A DNA stretch of 64,000 bases, from contig NC_052018.1 in the NCBI RefSeq assembly GCF_015832195.1, positions 32,330,115 through 32,394,114 of the forward strand. The letters run 5' to 3'. Position numbers and translations under genes: made by a program. This DNA is from Motacilla alba alba. Taxonomy: Eukaryota; Chordata; Aves; Passeriformes; Motacillidae. Below, piece by piece: positions 25,996 through 38,000 of this stretch. The first letter of the stretch is position 1; each line of letters begins with the position of its first letter. Under the pieces are notes generated by a model. The model had not been told where the DNA came from. It made no database searches and worked only from the letters and a program-made list of their open reading frames with translations.

Positions 25996-28900
25996 TTTAC
26001 AGCAGGAATGAAGAGCTCAAGAGTGTCTACAAGCTGAAATAGCACACAATGGAGAAAATACATGCCAGCAAATAAACTCTAAAGAACATTCTAACAGCCT
26101 TTCCCACTGCAGTATATGAGAGATAAAACTGGGCTAGATAGAGCGACCCTTGGTCTCACTTACTGAGGTGTGCATTATGTTTCCAGTGTGTGCTTCCCTC
26201 CTTGGTGTTACTTGCTACTTGACTTACTAGTTAGAGAGACCCAGGTGAAATGTATTGATTGACAGTCTAAGGAATGATCTGTGGGACATTGGGACCATCT
26301 CTTTGGCTCAGTATTGACTTTAAACTGAACGAACTCCCAGAGCATTCAGGCAGTCTATCTGATCCGTCTTCCACAAATAAAATGTAAGTAGCAAGGACAA
26401 GCTCATCTTCATGAATACTGGCAGAACAACTTTTAGCTCTGAAAACAAGCGTAGAAGTAATTCCTTATGAGGAAGAGAGGGTTTCTTAGCATATGAAGAA
26501 ATGCCAGCGGCAGCACAGGTTTCTTTACATTTTGACAGTACTTCAAAAACTCTGGATAGTCTGAAGCATTTAAAAGCTGAAGCATTCTAAATGTCTGAAG
26601 ACATTTAATAGCAAGGAATAGTGTTCTGAGGGCTACATAAATGAATATTTCAAATGAGGAAACAAAGAGGAAAACAATTTTTTTAATAGAACCTTACTTG
26701 CAATGGCCACAATTCAGGTTGAGAAGGTATTTAATTTCTATTAGAACATACAGAGGTTTAAGAACATGATCTCTTGTGCTAATATTGTTCATGTTTGTTC
26801 ATTACCCAACTATAAATTAGTATTAACGTGTAGTAAAAATCCAGTCTGGCTAGTTCTGAGGTATGACATACAAACAAACAGATTTCTGAATACTTAGAAA
26901 AATGTTTAGGTTGCCCTTTTACACTCCAACTCATGTAGCTTCTATCTTGACATATATCTGCCTTTGGCATGTTTGAAGAAATCTGGTTTTGAAATAATCA
27001 AGTAATGCATCTTAGAACTGCCTGCCCTGGTCACAAATGTGCCACATTGCATATTTATTGACAGACACATTTTCTCTTGAGAGAACTATATTCATACGTG
27101 CATGGCTCTCAATCCATTCCTGCACATTATCTGTGAGTCAGATATGGGAATAAAGCATAAATAATATATTAGAGTTGAAGAAGAAGTAAAAATTATGAAA
27201 GCTATTGGAAAAACAACACCTCTCCAAATGCAAGGTGTATGGGAATACAAGAAGATCATCTCCATAAATACATTTCTTCATCCAATTTCACCTTAGGTTC
27301 TCACAGATCAGTGTAGAGCAAAACTTCTGATTAAACTTCAATTTAATTTTCTTACAGACCTTAAGGAAATTATATATAAAGCACATATATCAAGTATCAC
27401 ATACACTCCACAGAACTCATATTTCTTTATTCTCAGATATGAATTATCCAAGTAACCTACATAAGAATTTCACTCTGCTGAGTTGCTGCTTTCATTGTTT
27501 CCTAAATCCTTGAGACAAGAAGTTATAGTCAATCAAACTTAGAGAGCAAATGAATGTCACAGCTGAAATGAAGGACTGTGCATTTATTTTACATAACTGA
27601 AAGATCAAACAGTGAATTATTTCAACAAAAGTCTAGAATTTAGTTGGAACTAAATTCAATAGAACTTAGCTAGAAGTGAATTTAGTTCATTTTATGAACT
27701 ACACTTATACAGTAGTTTCCACAGATTTAAATGAAGTGTCCTTCCCTTTAATAGGGGTTTTATGTTGTTGTAAGTCATGACAGCTATGTCTAGTCCCAAA
27801 ATTACACACGTAATAAAATTTAGGTTCACTTTTATTGCAGCAAAATCCTTTTAATCACTTGTTTTCTTCATAATTACAGGGTTTAGCAATCCTGGTTTTG
27901 GTTTGGTTTTGAGGTTTTTTGGGGGGGGAGGGGGTCTTGTTTTGGGTTTTTTTTTTAAATATATTTTTTAATGTTTTCTACCCATTCAGCAGAAACATGA
28001 TTAAAGACAACACAGATATTTTAGCAGATGGGTGATTACCTCTCAAAACCTCCTATGGAATGGTTATTTGTAGCAACTTATGGGCACATGCCATTTTCTC
28101 CCCTTAAAATATGCACAGCCCAATCTTTCTAGTTTTAATGTGCAACCTGAGTCCCACATATGGACTTTCAGATTTCTGGACAGCTGCATGAGGACATAAC
28201 TTCTACAGACTGATTTGAATTTTAAATTGTATCACTTGAGTCACATCATGCAACTTTAAAATGGCATCTTCATTTGTACCTACTGGTGCTCACATTTGTA
28301 TATCACCACCATTTTATATCGGGCGTGGGAACAATGGTAATGTGACCCTCTCATGCTGCAAGCAGATGCTCTTCTTCTCTGAAGCAATAGCCCAGCTGCT
28401 GGGAGAAAGGATTTATGTCAGTCCATGGCCCTTCCCTGATGACTGCCTGGAGCCACAGGAAGCACAGGTTAAGAGTTCTGAAGCAGACACAATATTGATT
28501 ACAGCTACCTCGATCTGTTAGAATTATCTACAGCCCTTCAGCTGTAAAGCTGAGCAACCACTGACCCAGGATATGTGATGGGATTTTTCTGAGGGAAGCA
28601 AAGTTTCATGTAAAGGAAATCTTAGGAAGCCTGTTGTTACAGTTGAAACATATTCATCAGATAAATAAAAATACTTTCTTTGCCTCTTTACCACAACCTG
28701 GTTATCTTGTCACTTCTGTACCTATCTATCCATCCATCAGTCTAAAAGCATATATATTTATATATATTTGTATATGGATTCCTCTATAAATGACCTATTC
28801 TATTTATACAGCATTTGCATTAGAAATTCCTTTTACTAGTCTAAAATATTTTTCTGAGGAGTGTTTTTTTCTTCTCCAGTCTTCTTTACAGTCACCTGAT

Positions 28901-29876
28901 ACAAGGAATTCCAGGCTTCAAGAATCTACATTTTTAATATTAACCTGAAGCCTACATTTTGCACTAGGAAAAATGAATGAATTAATGCTTAAAGCTTGTT
29001 AAATTCAGTTGGACATATTTACAATTAGAGCAAACTGACAAAACTCATTTTAAGTGAATGAAATGGTGACAATTTGCATGGCTGGGCAGATGGCACTCCC
29101 TCTCCTCGCCTACAAGAGCAGTACAGCATGGTCATTTTGAGGAAAGACATTAGCATAACTTTGAATATTAAACTGGACTGCACAGTCTATAAGAATAGAT
29201 TTATTATGCACTACTTATGTGTGCACCTAGCCTGACATGCCAGCTCATGACCATGATAGTGCGACAATATAGCACAGGTCCTTAAAACATCTTCCATGTT
29301 GCCATGCAGTGCAAAGATTGTGGATTTTTTAGTAGGAGACTTCTCAGCACTACTGCCAAGGATCCTGGGTGGGATGCAACTGGCAAATGCAGGTGTCATG
29401 GGGGAATTCTTGCATTAATCAAAAGTCTTACCTGTGTGTAAGACTGCCAGTCCACATGCTATTTCCTCCAGTGTAGCTCAGACATATATTCATATGTAGC
29501 TAACAACCTCCAAAAACTCCTATGATTTTACATCTGGAATACTAAAAATATTACAAAATACAGATAATAGCTATGCTAACCAGTTTCTGTCCAATAACTC
29601 AGTAGTCAGAGTGCTAGCACACACAAACTCCTTTCACTTCTGTGTCAATGTTAAAGCCTACCTCTTTCACCTTGCAACCCAATTGACCAGGTTACAGTCA
29701 ATCTTCAGGTGGGTCAGGTAGAATGTCAGAGCAGAATACTGAGTTTAGGTTGGCTCAGTTTGGTTTGAAAGAACTTCTAGAAGTTCTTACTTACTAGTCA
29801 AGTAAGACTATCACTAAGACAACACTGCTATTACAGCTCTTCCATCAAAGGAATTACTCTTTGGATGAGACTGCAC
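25996..29876. other. Intergenic, no gene seen
   Basis: AT-rich sequence with a G-rich/T-rich tract at 27892-27966 (listed separately). No coding similarity was found. Confidence 0.5.
27892..27966. repeat. G/T-rich low-complexity tract with G runs
   Basis: ggttttggtttggttttgag is followed by G8 (27921-27928), A, G5 (27930-27934) and a later GGG, then a T run. The clustered G runs could in principle form a G-quadruplex on the plus strand; this is inference from spacing only. Confidence 0.8.
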
Positions 29877-30003
29877 AGGATCATAGAATCATTTGGAATC
29901 ATTGGAAAAGACCTCTAAGATCATTGAGTCCAACAATTCACCTAACACTGTCAAGTCCAACACTAAACCATGTCTTGAAGTATCACATTTGCATGTCATG
30001 TGG
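29877..30003 (-). mobile_element. CR1 LINE 3'-terminal fragment
   Basis: The plus strand reads ATCATAGAATCATTTGGAAT, then GAAAAGACCTCTAAGATCAT, GAGTCCAACAATTCACCTAA and ACTAAACCATGTC. This is the reverse complement of the extreme 3' end of a common passerine CR1 subfamily. It is only about 125 bp, strongly 5'-truncated. Confidence 0.9.
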
Positions 30004-32409
30004 CATCATAGATAACCCCCCACATGAAGGTGATTTGATTTCTTATCTGAAAATAGGACAAATTTCAGTTGTCTCTAACGAAAAATGCATGCTACCTAGA
30101 CCAGGGAATCAAAATTGGAGCCCTCATCTTCCTGCCTGTTAATTACTCTTTCACCACATTAAAGCTCAGTGTAGTCTAAAGACCATTTAACTTCACCCAA
30201 AGCAGGGCATTTTTGGCAAAAGGTATTGAGACAAATCTCTTGCAGAACATCACTGTGATTACTGTGCAATGCTCCTTTGGGAAACAGGGTGCAAACTACC
30301 TGAAGAAAAAAAATCTGTATCCTTTAACCTCTAAGCTGGTAAGACAGGCGAGGTGCTAGAAGCAATAGCACAACTGCTGTGTCACAAGTGGGCACCTGGC
30401 CCTTCCAGTGTGTGAAGTGTGTTAAGTGTGTTAAGTCAGTATGTTCCAGGAAATGAAACTCACTTCATCGAAACTTATGCCTGACCCAGCTGAGTCAACA
30501 GAAAAAAAATGGACATTGTAACCCATCATTCAGCTGACACCTCATTCTTGCACAAAGGAATGCTAATCCAAATGTCTCAGGATTGAATCACAATCATGTG
30601 GATATTTTAATGCACTCAATTTTCTATATTATGATGCAGTGACCAAGGACTGCTGAGATGTTGTTAGGTTAAAGTTCTGTGTGTAGAAGTGTAACCTGTA
30701 TTTTTTATATCCTAGGACAGCTATATCGTAGCAATTACCTGTTTATCTCTTTGCCTTTTTAAGAACTTCATGAAGAAAACCTTGTGGAACTACAATAAAA
30801 AGTACTAAATTATATGAGAACTCTTTATATGTTCTTTAATACTTTCTCCTCAGACACCAGTTGCTGTATACAAGGAAAGTGTCACAACACTGTTTTGTTA
30901 CCCTTAGATAAATGATGACATTTAAATGCAGAAAATTACCTGCTATATAGTCACATTAATTTTTAAGTATCATTCTGACTACTTGCTAGCATGCTTTTAT
31001 CATTTTTCTTACCTAGTGGAGTGAGAATCTTTCAGTACTGATTTCCAGACAGTGAAATTCTTTGAGGGAAAGGTTTTATCTTTCCTTAGGTTATGCTGTG
31101 TAGAAAGGAATGGAATCTGTTGTCATTAATTTTATGTGATGACAAAGCACTATGAAGTATCTATTCATAATTGATGGCATGATGCCTATGAATGGCAGTT
31201 TTGAAGTTTTTTTATTTTCCCTGTTCTCCTTGTATCATGTCTAACTTTTTATATTGTTTTTATAGAACAAGGTTTTCATTGCATCAGACATTGAAATGTG
31301 ATTCCTTTTTTCCTGACGATAATGCTTTGTTTCTCAACAGAAAAAAAAGATGTCATTGAATAACTCACTGAACATCCTGGATCAGATTTGTTTAGAATTG
31401 CAGATTATTCTCAAAGGGACTGCTTGCACCATATTGGGTCCATCAGAATTCCAAAGAAAATAGAGCCATCAAAAACACATTATAATCTGTTTTGAAAACA
31501 GCTTGATGCTGAGTAATGAAGAATCATTATGCCATTTTTTTTAATTTTTAATTAAATATAGCACTGAAACACATTAAAAGAAAAAAAAAAAAGGATCAAA
31601 TGAGAAGATTTTGATGCTCCTGCTCAAGATTTTCATGTGCTTTTAAAAACACTGTATCTCTTGCCCCACTTCAGCTGAAAAAAAATTGCAGCTATGATAG
31701 TTAAGACAGTGCATTCCATATGTGTTTTCAGACACTTCCAGTTCTTTCAGACACTTCAGGCAAAAAGACATGCATTAAAATATAAAGATGTCTTATAAAT
31801 TCTAACAGCCTGTAGTTCTCCAAATGAAAATATATTCTTCCATGCTCAAATTGTTGCTGATACTGTAACCATCCACTAAGAGCAGGGAATGCCTGTTTGA
31901 CAACAATGTAATCCACTTACTTTTAACAACTGATTGAAGTCTGTGGTTTTTGGGCTTGTTCTTAGTTCACCACTCAGTTGTTTGAAATCATTCAGCATGT
32001 GGATTGGTTAACTACTGAGAACTCATGACCTCTAGTGTGATTAAACATCTCACTGCTTTTATGTTTGATTAATAACAAAAACAGCTAATTATTTTGTATA
32101 ACCTCTTGACACAAAGACATCCTTTGACTGTTCTTGAGATCAAAAGACATATTTATAAAAAGATCAAAATAATTTATGTGCAACTAGTAAAATCATCTTC
32201 CTTCACAAACTACAACTGCTTATTTCAAACTGAAGCTTCATTTCACAGTTTGACTTGAGATTGCATACAGAGCTAATCACCCCATGTTTGGATAGCTTAT
32301 TTTTTATTTATCAGATATAATATTAATTTGCACCTTATACCAATACATGTGCACATACACATTGTTCACTTATGAGAAAGTAATGTTAGATTATGCTGAT
32401 TGGATGTCA
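30004..32409. other. Intergenic, nothing recognised
   Basis: No gene or interspersed repeat was recognised. Short direct repeats of gtgtgttaa occur near 30415-30436. Confidence 0.5.
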
Positions 32410-32617
32410 CAAAGAAACTCTTCACTGAAAAGTTGGTCAGGCATTGGAATGGGGTGCCTAGTGAGATGGTGGAGTCATTGTCCCTGGAGGCATTCAAGAA
32501 ATAACTGGATGTGGCACTCAGTGCCATGGTCAAATTAACAGGGTGCTGATAGGTCAAAGATTGGACTTGATGATCTTGAAGGTCTTTTCCAGCCTTAATG
32601 ATTCTATGATTCTGTGT
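32410..32617 (+). mobile_element. CR1 LINE 3'-terminal fragment
   Basis: It reads AGAAACTCTTCACTGAAAAG, GCATTGGAATGGGGTGCC, GGTGGAGTCATTGTCCCTGG, TGTGGCACTCAGTGCCATGG and TTGGACTTGATGATCTTGA, and ends ATTCTATGATTCTGTG. This is a classic CR1 3' end with two octamer units, of the same subfamily as the copies at 29.9 and 33.9 kb. Confidence 0.95.
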
Positions 32618-33850
32618 AATCAGTGGGAATACTCACTGAATAAAGTTAATACAAGTTCTTCACATTATTTTTGAAGTGTCCTTCAACAGAACAGGAACAC
32701 ACATCTCAGTGATTCTGCAGCTCATTTTGCCCAGATTTTGCTACTTTCAGATGAATACAAACCTAAAAACAGTAGTAAGTTGTACTTTGGTTGGTATTCT
32801 GAAAGTGGTGCACAGTAACTTTGCAAGTTACTTAAACTTGCAAGTTTAACATTCCTTCTAACTACTACTAGCTCCAAATTAAAAAAATATAAAAATGGGA
32901 ACTGTGCATCTAAAACTGAATTTATACAGCTCTTTTTTTCTTTTTAATTACTGTAGTTTAAGTACAAAACAATAAAGTGAAAAACATCTCTCCAGGCAGC
33001 TGCCTAATGGTAGAAGGCGTCAGGATTTTTAGGTGCTTCTCAATATGCCTATAATTCAAGCAGAACTGGTACTCTCAGAAAAAGCAAAGCCACTTTCTTT
33101 TTTAGAACAGTAATAATGTTGCCCCTGCCTAATTCTACTTTTTAGATTCAGCTCTCTGCATACAGGTGACAGGTTTGCAGGCAAAAGCACTGATGTCTCT
33201 GAATCTTTTATTTCGGTCTCAGCTGAAAAGATTAAATGAAAACATGGATGTTCCAATCTATATAATGAGTGTCCAGTTTGCAAAGCATCGGCATCACTTA
33301 CATGCCCAAAAGATGCACAGAAAATGATAGGGTAGCTGCTGACATGTCAATTATAGAGGACTGGAGAATGTTTTGTTATTTTTTTTCCTTTGAGTTTCAC
33401 TGAGAACTAAGTAGTGCTGTCAGAATGAAAGTGCTCTCCAACATACTCCATCTAATTAATTTTTATCATTTGAAGTCTAAAATGAAAGTTCCAGTGTGTT
33501 AACAGTTTTCTGTAGTTTGGAAGGTAAATCTTTCAAAATGAAAAAAAAAAAAAAAAGAAAATGTGTATTAGCTCAGAAACTTTCCATAAAAATAAGTCTT
33601 TTGAAGAAAAGAACATTATAAAAATAATGCTGCTTAGATTATCCAAGAAATGGGGATGAGGGTTATAAAAGTGTGTATTGTTTGTCACATATGAATACTT
33701 CTGTGTTCAGAAAGATTGACCACCCTTTACTTAAAAACCTGATGTATTGTGATAAGCCTAACTGCACCTAATGCATTTGACTTCATTACTTATTTTTTAT
33801 CTCTCCTGTCCTCCCTCCTCAGCCTTCTCAACCAAGTATTAGTAAAAATT
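32618..33850. other. Intergenic, nothing recognised
   Basis: AT-rich sequence with an A run near 33540-33556. No gene was seen. Confidence 0.5.
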
Positions 33851-34042
33851 TCTTCGGGCTGTCAAGCATTAGAACAGGCTGCCCAGGGAAGTGGTGGAGT
33901 CACCATCCCAGAAAGTATTTAGAAGTCATGTGGATGTGGCACTGAAGGACATGATTGAGTGGTGGACTTGAAGTGCTGAGTTAATGGTTGGAATCAATGA
34001 TCTTAAAAGTCTTTTCCAGTCAAAATGATTCTAATTCTATGC
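33851..34042 (+). mobile_element. CR1 LINE 3'-terminal fragment
   Basis: It reads GCATTAGAACAGGCTGCCCA, GGGAAGTGGTGGAGTCACC, GATGTGGCACTGAAGGACAT and GATCTTAAAAGTCTTTTCCA, and ends ATGATTCTAATTCTATG. It is the same CR1 subfamily as at 32.4 kb but more diverged. Confidence 0.92.
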
Positions 34043-34237
34043 CTCTATAAACTCCATTTCTGGCCAAGGCGGCTTATCACAGCCTTTTCAGCACAGTTTG
34101 TGTAGAGAACGTAATTTTTCATACAAAGATGATTTCTTAACTGGTGAGCTTGGCTCACAGAGTTTCTGCTAAAAGGCAGTTTCTATTTTGAATGCACTGT
34201 TAAAGAAGTTTCATGATCCCATTTCCTCTTACGATAC

Positions 34238-34306
34238 TGTGCTGGTTTTGGCTGGGATAGAGTTAATTTTCTGCACAGTGGCTAATATGGGGCTATGTTT
34301 TAGATA
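34238..34306 (+). mobile_element. LTR 5'-end fragment (avian ERVL-like)
   Basis: It starts TGTGCTGGTTTTGGCTGGG followed by ATAGAGTTAATTTTCTGCAC and ATGGGGCTATGTTTTAGAT. This is the first ~70 bp of a very common passerine LTR, related to the nested solo LTR at 35.7-36.2 kb. After about 34306 the similarity is lost, so the rest is deleted or decayed. It lies about 100 bp left of the MEI4 CpG island. Confidence 0.85.
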
Positions 34307-34399
34307 AGAAAAGTTTAAAGAGGCATAAGTTAATCAGCAAAACACTTTGAGGGACCTTCATGAAATTTACAGCAAGTGAAAAACAGGAAGTGTAAAAGC

Positions 34400-35010
34400 G
34401 TAGGGGACGATTTCGGGTGACCCAGGTGATGGTGAGCTCTGCCACCCGGACCGTGAGCAGGCCCAGCGTGCGGCCGGGACTCCAGGGCCGGGACAGGCAG
34501 GCCACACTCCCTAAGAACCTGCACAAAGCTCCGCTCCCTTCCTTCTCTGGCGCAAGCACCAGGGGCCTTCAGATGTCTCCGGCGGGGCTCCACGGCTTCC
34601 CCGTTCCTGCCTCTCCCCTTCCCCCTTCCCGACTGAGGCGGCCTTTGCAGCCAGCTGGCCTTCGCGCTTCCCTCTCGTCCCAGTCCCCGCAGCGGGAAGC
34701 GAGGCCCGCGCATCCACGGGCTCTGCCGGCTCCCGCAGGGAACAGCGGCGTTCGGTCCAGATAAACGCGAGCGGGAGCGGAGGGCCCGCAGCGAGGAGCT
34801 GCCCCCGCTGCGCCGGGGGCCGGGGCTGAGCCTGCCCGCAGCGGGGCCGGAGAGGGCGCGTTCCGGCCCGGGCCATGGAGCCGGGGCGCGGCCCCCGCGG
34901 CGCTGCTGCAGGTGGGTCCGAGCGCGAGGCCGTCGGGGCTTCCGGGGAGGCTCTGAGGGAGGCTGGGAGAGGGCTCCGGGGGATGCCGCCAGCCGCGGTG
35001 TCAGCGGCCT
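34400..35010. promoter_or_regulatory. CpG island promoter of MEI4
   Basis: There is an abrupt change from AT-rich DNA to about 600 bp of very GC-rich sequence packed with CG dinucleotides, for example around 34450-34480, 34660-34720 and 34790-34990. It surrounds the MEI4 start codon. No TATA box stands in an obvious position, which fits a CpG-island type promoter with dispersed starts (inference). Long open frames on both strands here are a result of the low stop-codon frequency in GC-rich DNA. Many germline genes with such islands are silenced by methylation in somatic tissue, but the sequence does not show this. Confidence 0.85.
34875..34911 (+). CDS. MEI4: MEI4 coding exon 1 (start codon exon)
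   Basis: The exon begins with ATG in an excellent Kozak context (GCCATGG), 48 nt after an in-frame TGA at 34827-34829 with no other in-frame ATG between. It encodes 12 residues rich in Gly, Pro, Arg and Ala (MEPGRGPRGAAA) plus the first base of codon 13. The donor is CAG|GTGGGT at 34912. The single leftover base joins the two-base start of exon 2 to make a GAA codon, so the reading frame supports this choice. The exon lies inside the CpG island. Any 5' UTR upstream cannot be delimited from sequence alone. Mammalian MEI4 has only about 11 residues before the SKLALA motif, against 27 here, so this start gives a modest N-terminal extension. Confidence 0.75.
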
Positions 35011-38000
35011 TTGGGGACATCCCTCATGGGCGAAGGCTGCCTCGGACAGCCCCTTGGTTCTCCTGGTTCCCCTGGAACAACCACCTGGTTCCCCTGGGAC
35101 ACCTACCTCGTGTCGTGCGGGGGCCTTACGTGGGCAGCCTCAGGTGATCAGAGTGGTTTCCTGAGGAAAGGTTGAGTTTATTTGGGAGGAAATGGGAGCC
35201 TTCCCATGAAAGTTGCACTTCTTTGGTTATTAATAATAAAGAATCAGCTATTGATTACTTGTCTCTATTAGTTACAAATCTGAAGTTTTCTCTTGTCCAT
35301 GTCACCTGAGTCACAAGGAAAAACTATTGCAAAGTTTTGTTGGATGGATTCAATTAATGTTGTTAGTGCTCTTATTAAAAAACAGGTTGTGTGAATATGC
35401 AGCTATAATAGAGTATCAAAGAATTATCAAAGTTACCAATTTTTACCTGATTATTCCCAATGTCAATGAATTGAAATGATAGCTTCTGATCACTCTGACC
35501 TTAGGAACTCAGAAATCATAGGGCTTAGTTACTTGCATTTTTCTCATTGACTGACAGAAGACGGTAATGATTAATTTTATATTATTACAGAATGGCCTGG
35601 AGTTCTAGGTCCTTAAAGATCATCTAGTCCCAACCCTCCTGCCATGGGCAGGGACACATTCCACTAGACCAGATTGCTCAAAATCCCATCCATGCTGGTC
35701 TTGAACAGTTCCAGGGATGGAGTCTAACCCTAGCTGCCAACTAAATATCACACAGCCTTTTGTTCAGTCCCCCCAGCCCAGCAGGGATAATAATAAAGAA
35801 AACGTAAATTTAATGGGTTGATATAAGAATAATCGAATAACTGAAATAAAATATTATAATTGTGATACTAAGTATGCTAATAAGAGGATTAATAAGAAGA
35901 ATTGTGAAAAGGAAAGGAAGAGAGAGTAAAAGAACCCAAGAGAAACAAGTGATGAACATGGTTGCTCAGCTCCTGATAACCAATGCCCAGCCCATTTCTG
36001 AACAGAGATCCCAATATTCCTTGGGCCAGTTTGGGTCCTGGCCTTGTTCACCTCCCAGCTGTCAGTGCAGCTCTTCAGTAACGGAGCACGAGACTTTATA
36101 AAGTCCTTGACTTAGGGTAAACACTACATAGCATCAGCCAAAACATCAGGATGCTATCGATATCATTCTCACACTAAATCCAAAACTCACAGCTTTGTAC
36201 CAGCTACTCTGAGAAGAAAATGTCCCAGCTAAAACCAAGCTGCATCGACAGCATCTCCAGGCAATCTGTTCCCATGTCTCATCACCCACACAGTAAAGAA
36301 TTTCTTCCTAATATTTAATCTAAATCTGCTCTCTTTCAGTTTAAACTCATTCCCTCTTGTCTTGCCCTTGTAAGAGTCCCTCTCCAGCTTTCCTGTAATA
36401 CCTGTTAGGTGCCGAAAGGCACCCTGGAGCATTCTCTTCTCCAGGCTTAGCAACCTCAACTCTCTCAACCTGTGTTCAGTGGAAAGGTGCTCCAGCCTTC
36501 TGATCATCTTCAGGGCTTAGATGTTGTCTTAATTTGAATAAACTAGTTATTGAGCCAAATTAATGTGTAAAAAGTACTTGCCTATGGACTTGGCTGTGAA
36601 TCCTTGGCAAGTCTCTTCAGTGGTTCACTGTCTTTCACAACCTCCAGTGCTTCATAAATTAATATTTAGACACTACATATTTAAATGTTGTTATAGTTAT
36701 GTTATTGTCTGTAGTATATGTAAGGATCCATTGTTTATTGCATGCTGTATGCTTTTTAGAATACTGGATTCCTAGCAGTATTCCCTCTTTTCCTTGTCCT
36801 CTGTTACAAACATTTCCTTTCTTTTGAACAATCTCACCTTTCTTTCTGCCTATATGAAATTTCTGTAAGAAACCCAAACCCAAGGTTTTTAAAATACAGT
36901 GGGTGCATTCTGTAAGGTTATCTAAATGAATCACTATCACTGAAAGGTACTGATTGTGTAGATTTAAAAACTTGTGGAAACTGAACTGTTCAGGTAAAGG
37001 CTGAAAGTATGAAGCTGAAAAGGAAATTATGGTGATATTTTAGTCATTATATTTTAACATGGGAAGAGGAGATATGCAAAATAGTCTTTGTGTAAACCTC
37101 CAAACTCTTGATGATTGCCTTTTTTTGAACTTTGCTTTGAAATTCTGCATTCAAAAGCTAATACAGTCATTGCAGTAGGTAAAACTGGGGAGATAAAGGC
37201 TGCTTTCTTGTTGTAACTTGGCAGTATATAAAGGCTGGGATTGTTTACCTAATGCCAACTGTAAATTTACTCTTTATGTAATTATTATTAGCATTTATGA
37301 AACTTTGTAAAAGAATAAGAGTCTGAATTTCATGGTTTCATAAATTTCATCTCATAAAGCTATAATGAAAAGTACATCCTCAGTTCCCAAACCAAATGGA
37401 TTTACACCCAGCTGATTAAGTGAGCACAGTTCTGTTTTGGTAGAGGAAGAAATCTGTTGCTGACATAAGAATAGATAAATTTACACCACTGAGTTATACT
37501 TTAATTTCTGAACAGCAGGTTTTATAGAATAAATTCCCTATTCTGGAACTTAGTAGTCAGAATAGTAAAGAGAAAGATGGTAATGGTACTGTGTGCCAGA
37601 TTCACCAAATATTGTTGTGAGTGACACATAAAAATTTTTTTCTTCTCCTGTTAGAGGAGAAAAAGGAATGCAAAAGGAAGAACTCTCAGCTTGTAGGGAG
37701 AATATATACACAATTTTAAACTACCATAAAATCAGGCATAAATTACTATTTTCAAATGATCTTGTTGAAGAGTGAGGCCTAGGAACTTTGAGGAGCCAAA
37801 CCAATTTTTTGTGCTTATGTAATTCCAAGCATACTGGATGTTTCTCATGTCTTTAATTTGCACCGGTCTCCTATTTTGGGCATTGTAATATGTTCAGAAG
37901 ATTATTCTCACAAACTTTTTTCCATGACTTCTGGGGTTTTTTTCTAGAAAGATTCCCCCCCCCCCACCCCAAGAGGTATCAAAAAGATCTAGAACTATAA

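Noticed and set aside
34330..35147. Several long open frames on both strands in the CpG island
   Set aside because: They are explained by GC-rich composition with few stop codons. Only the 34875 frame has start, donor and phase support.
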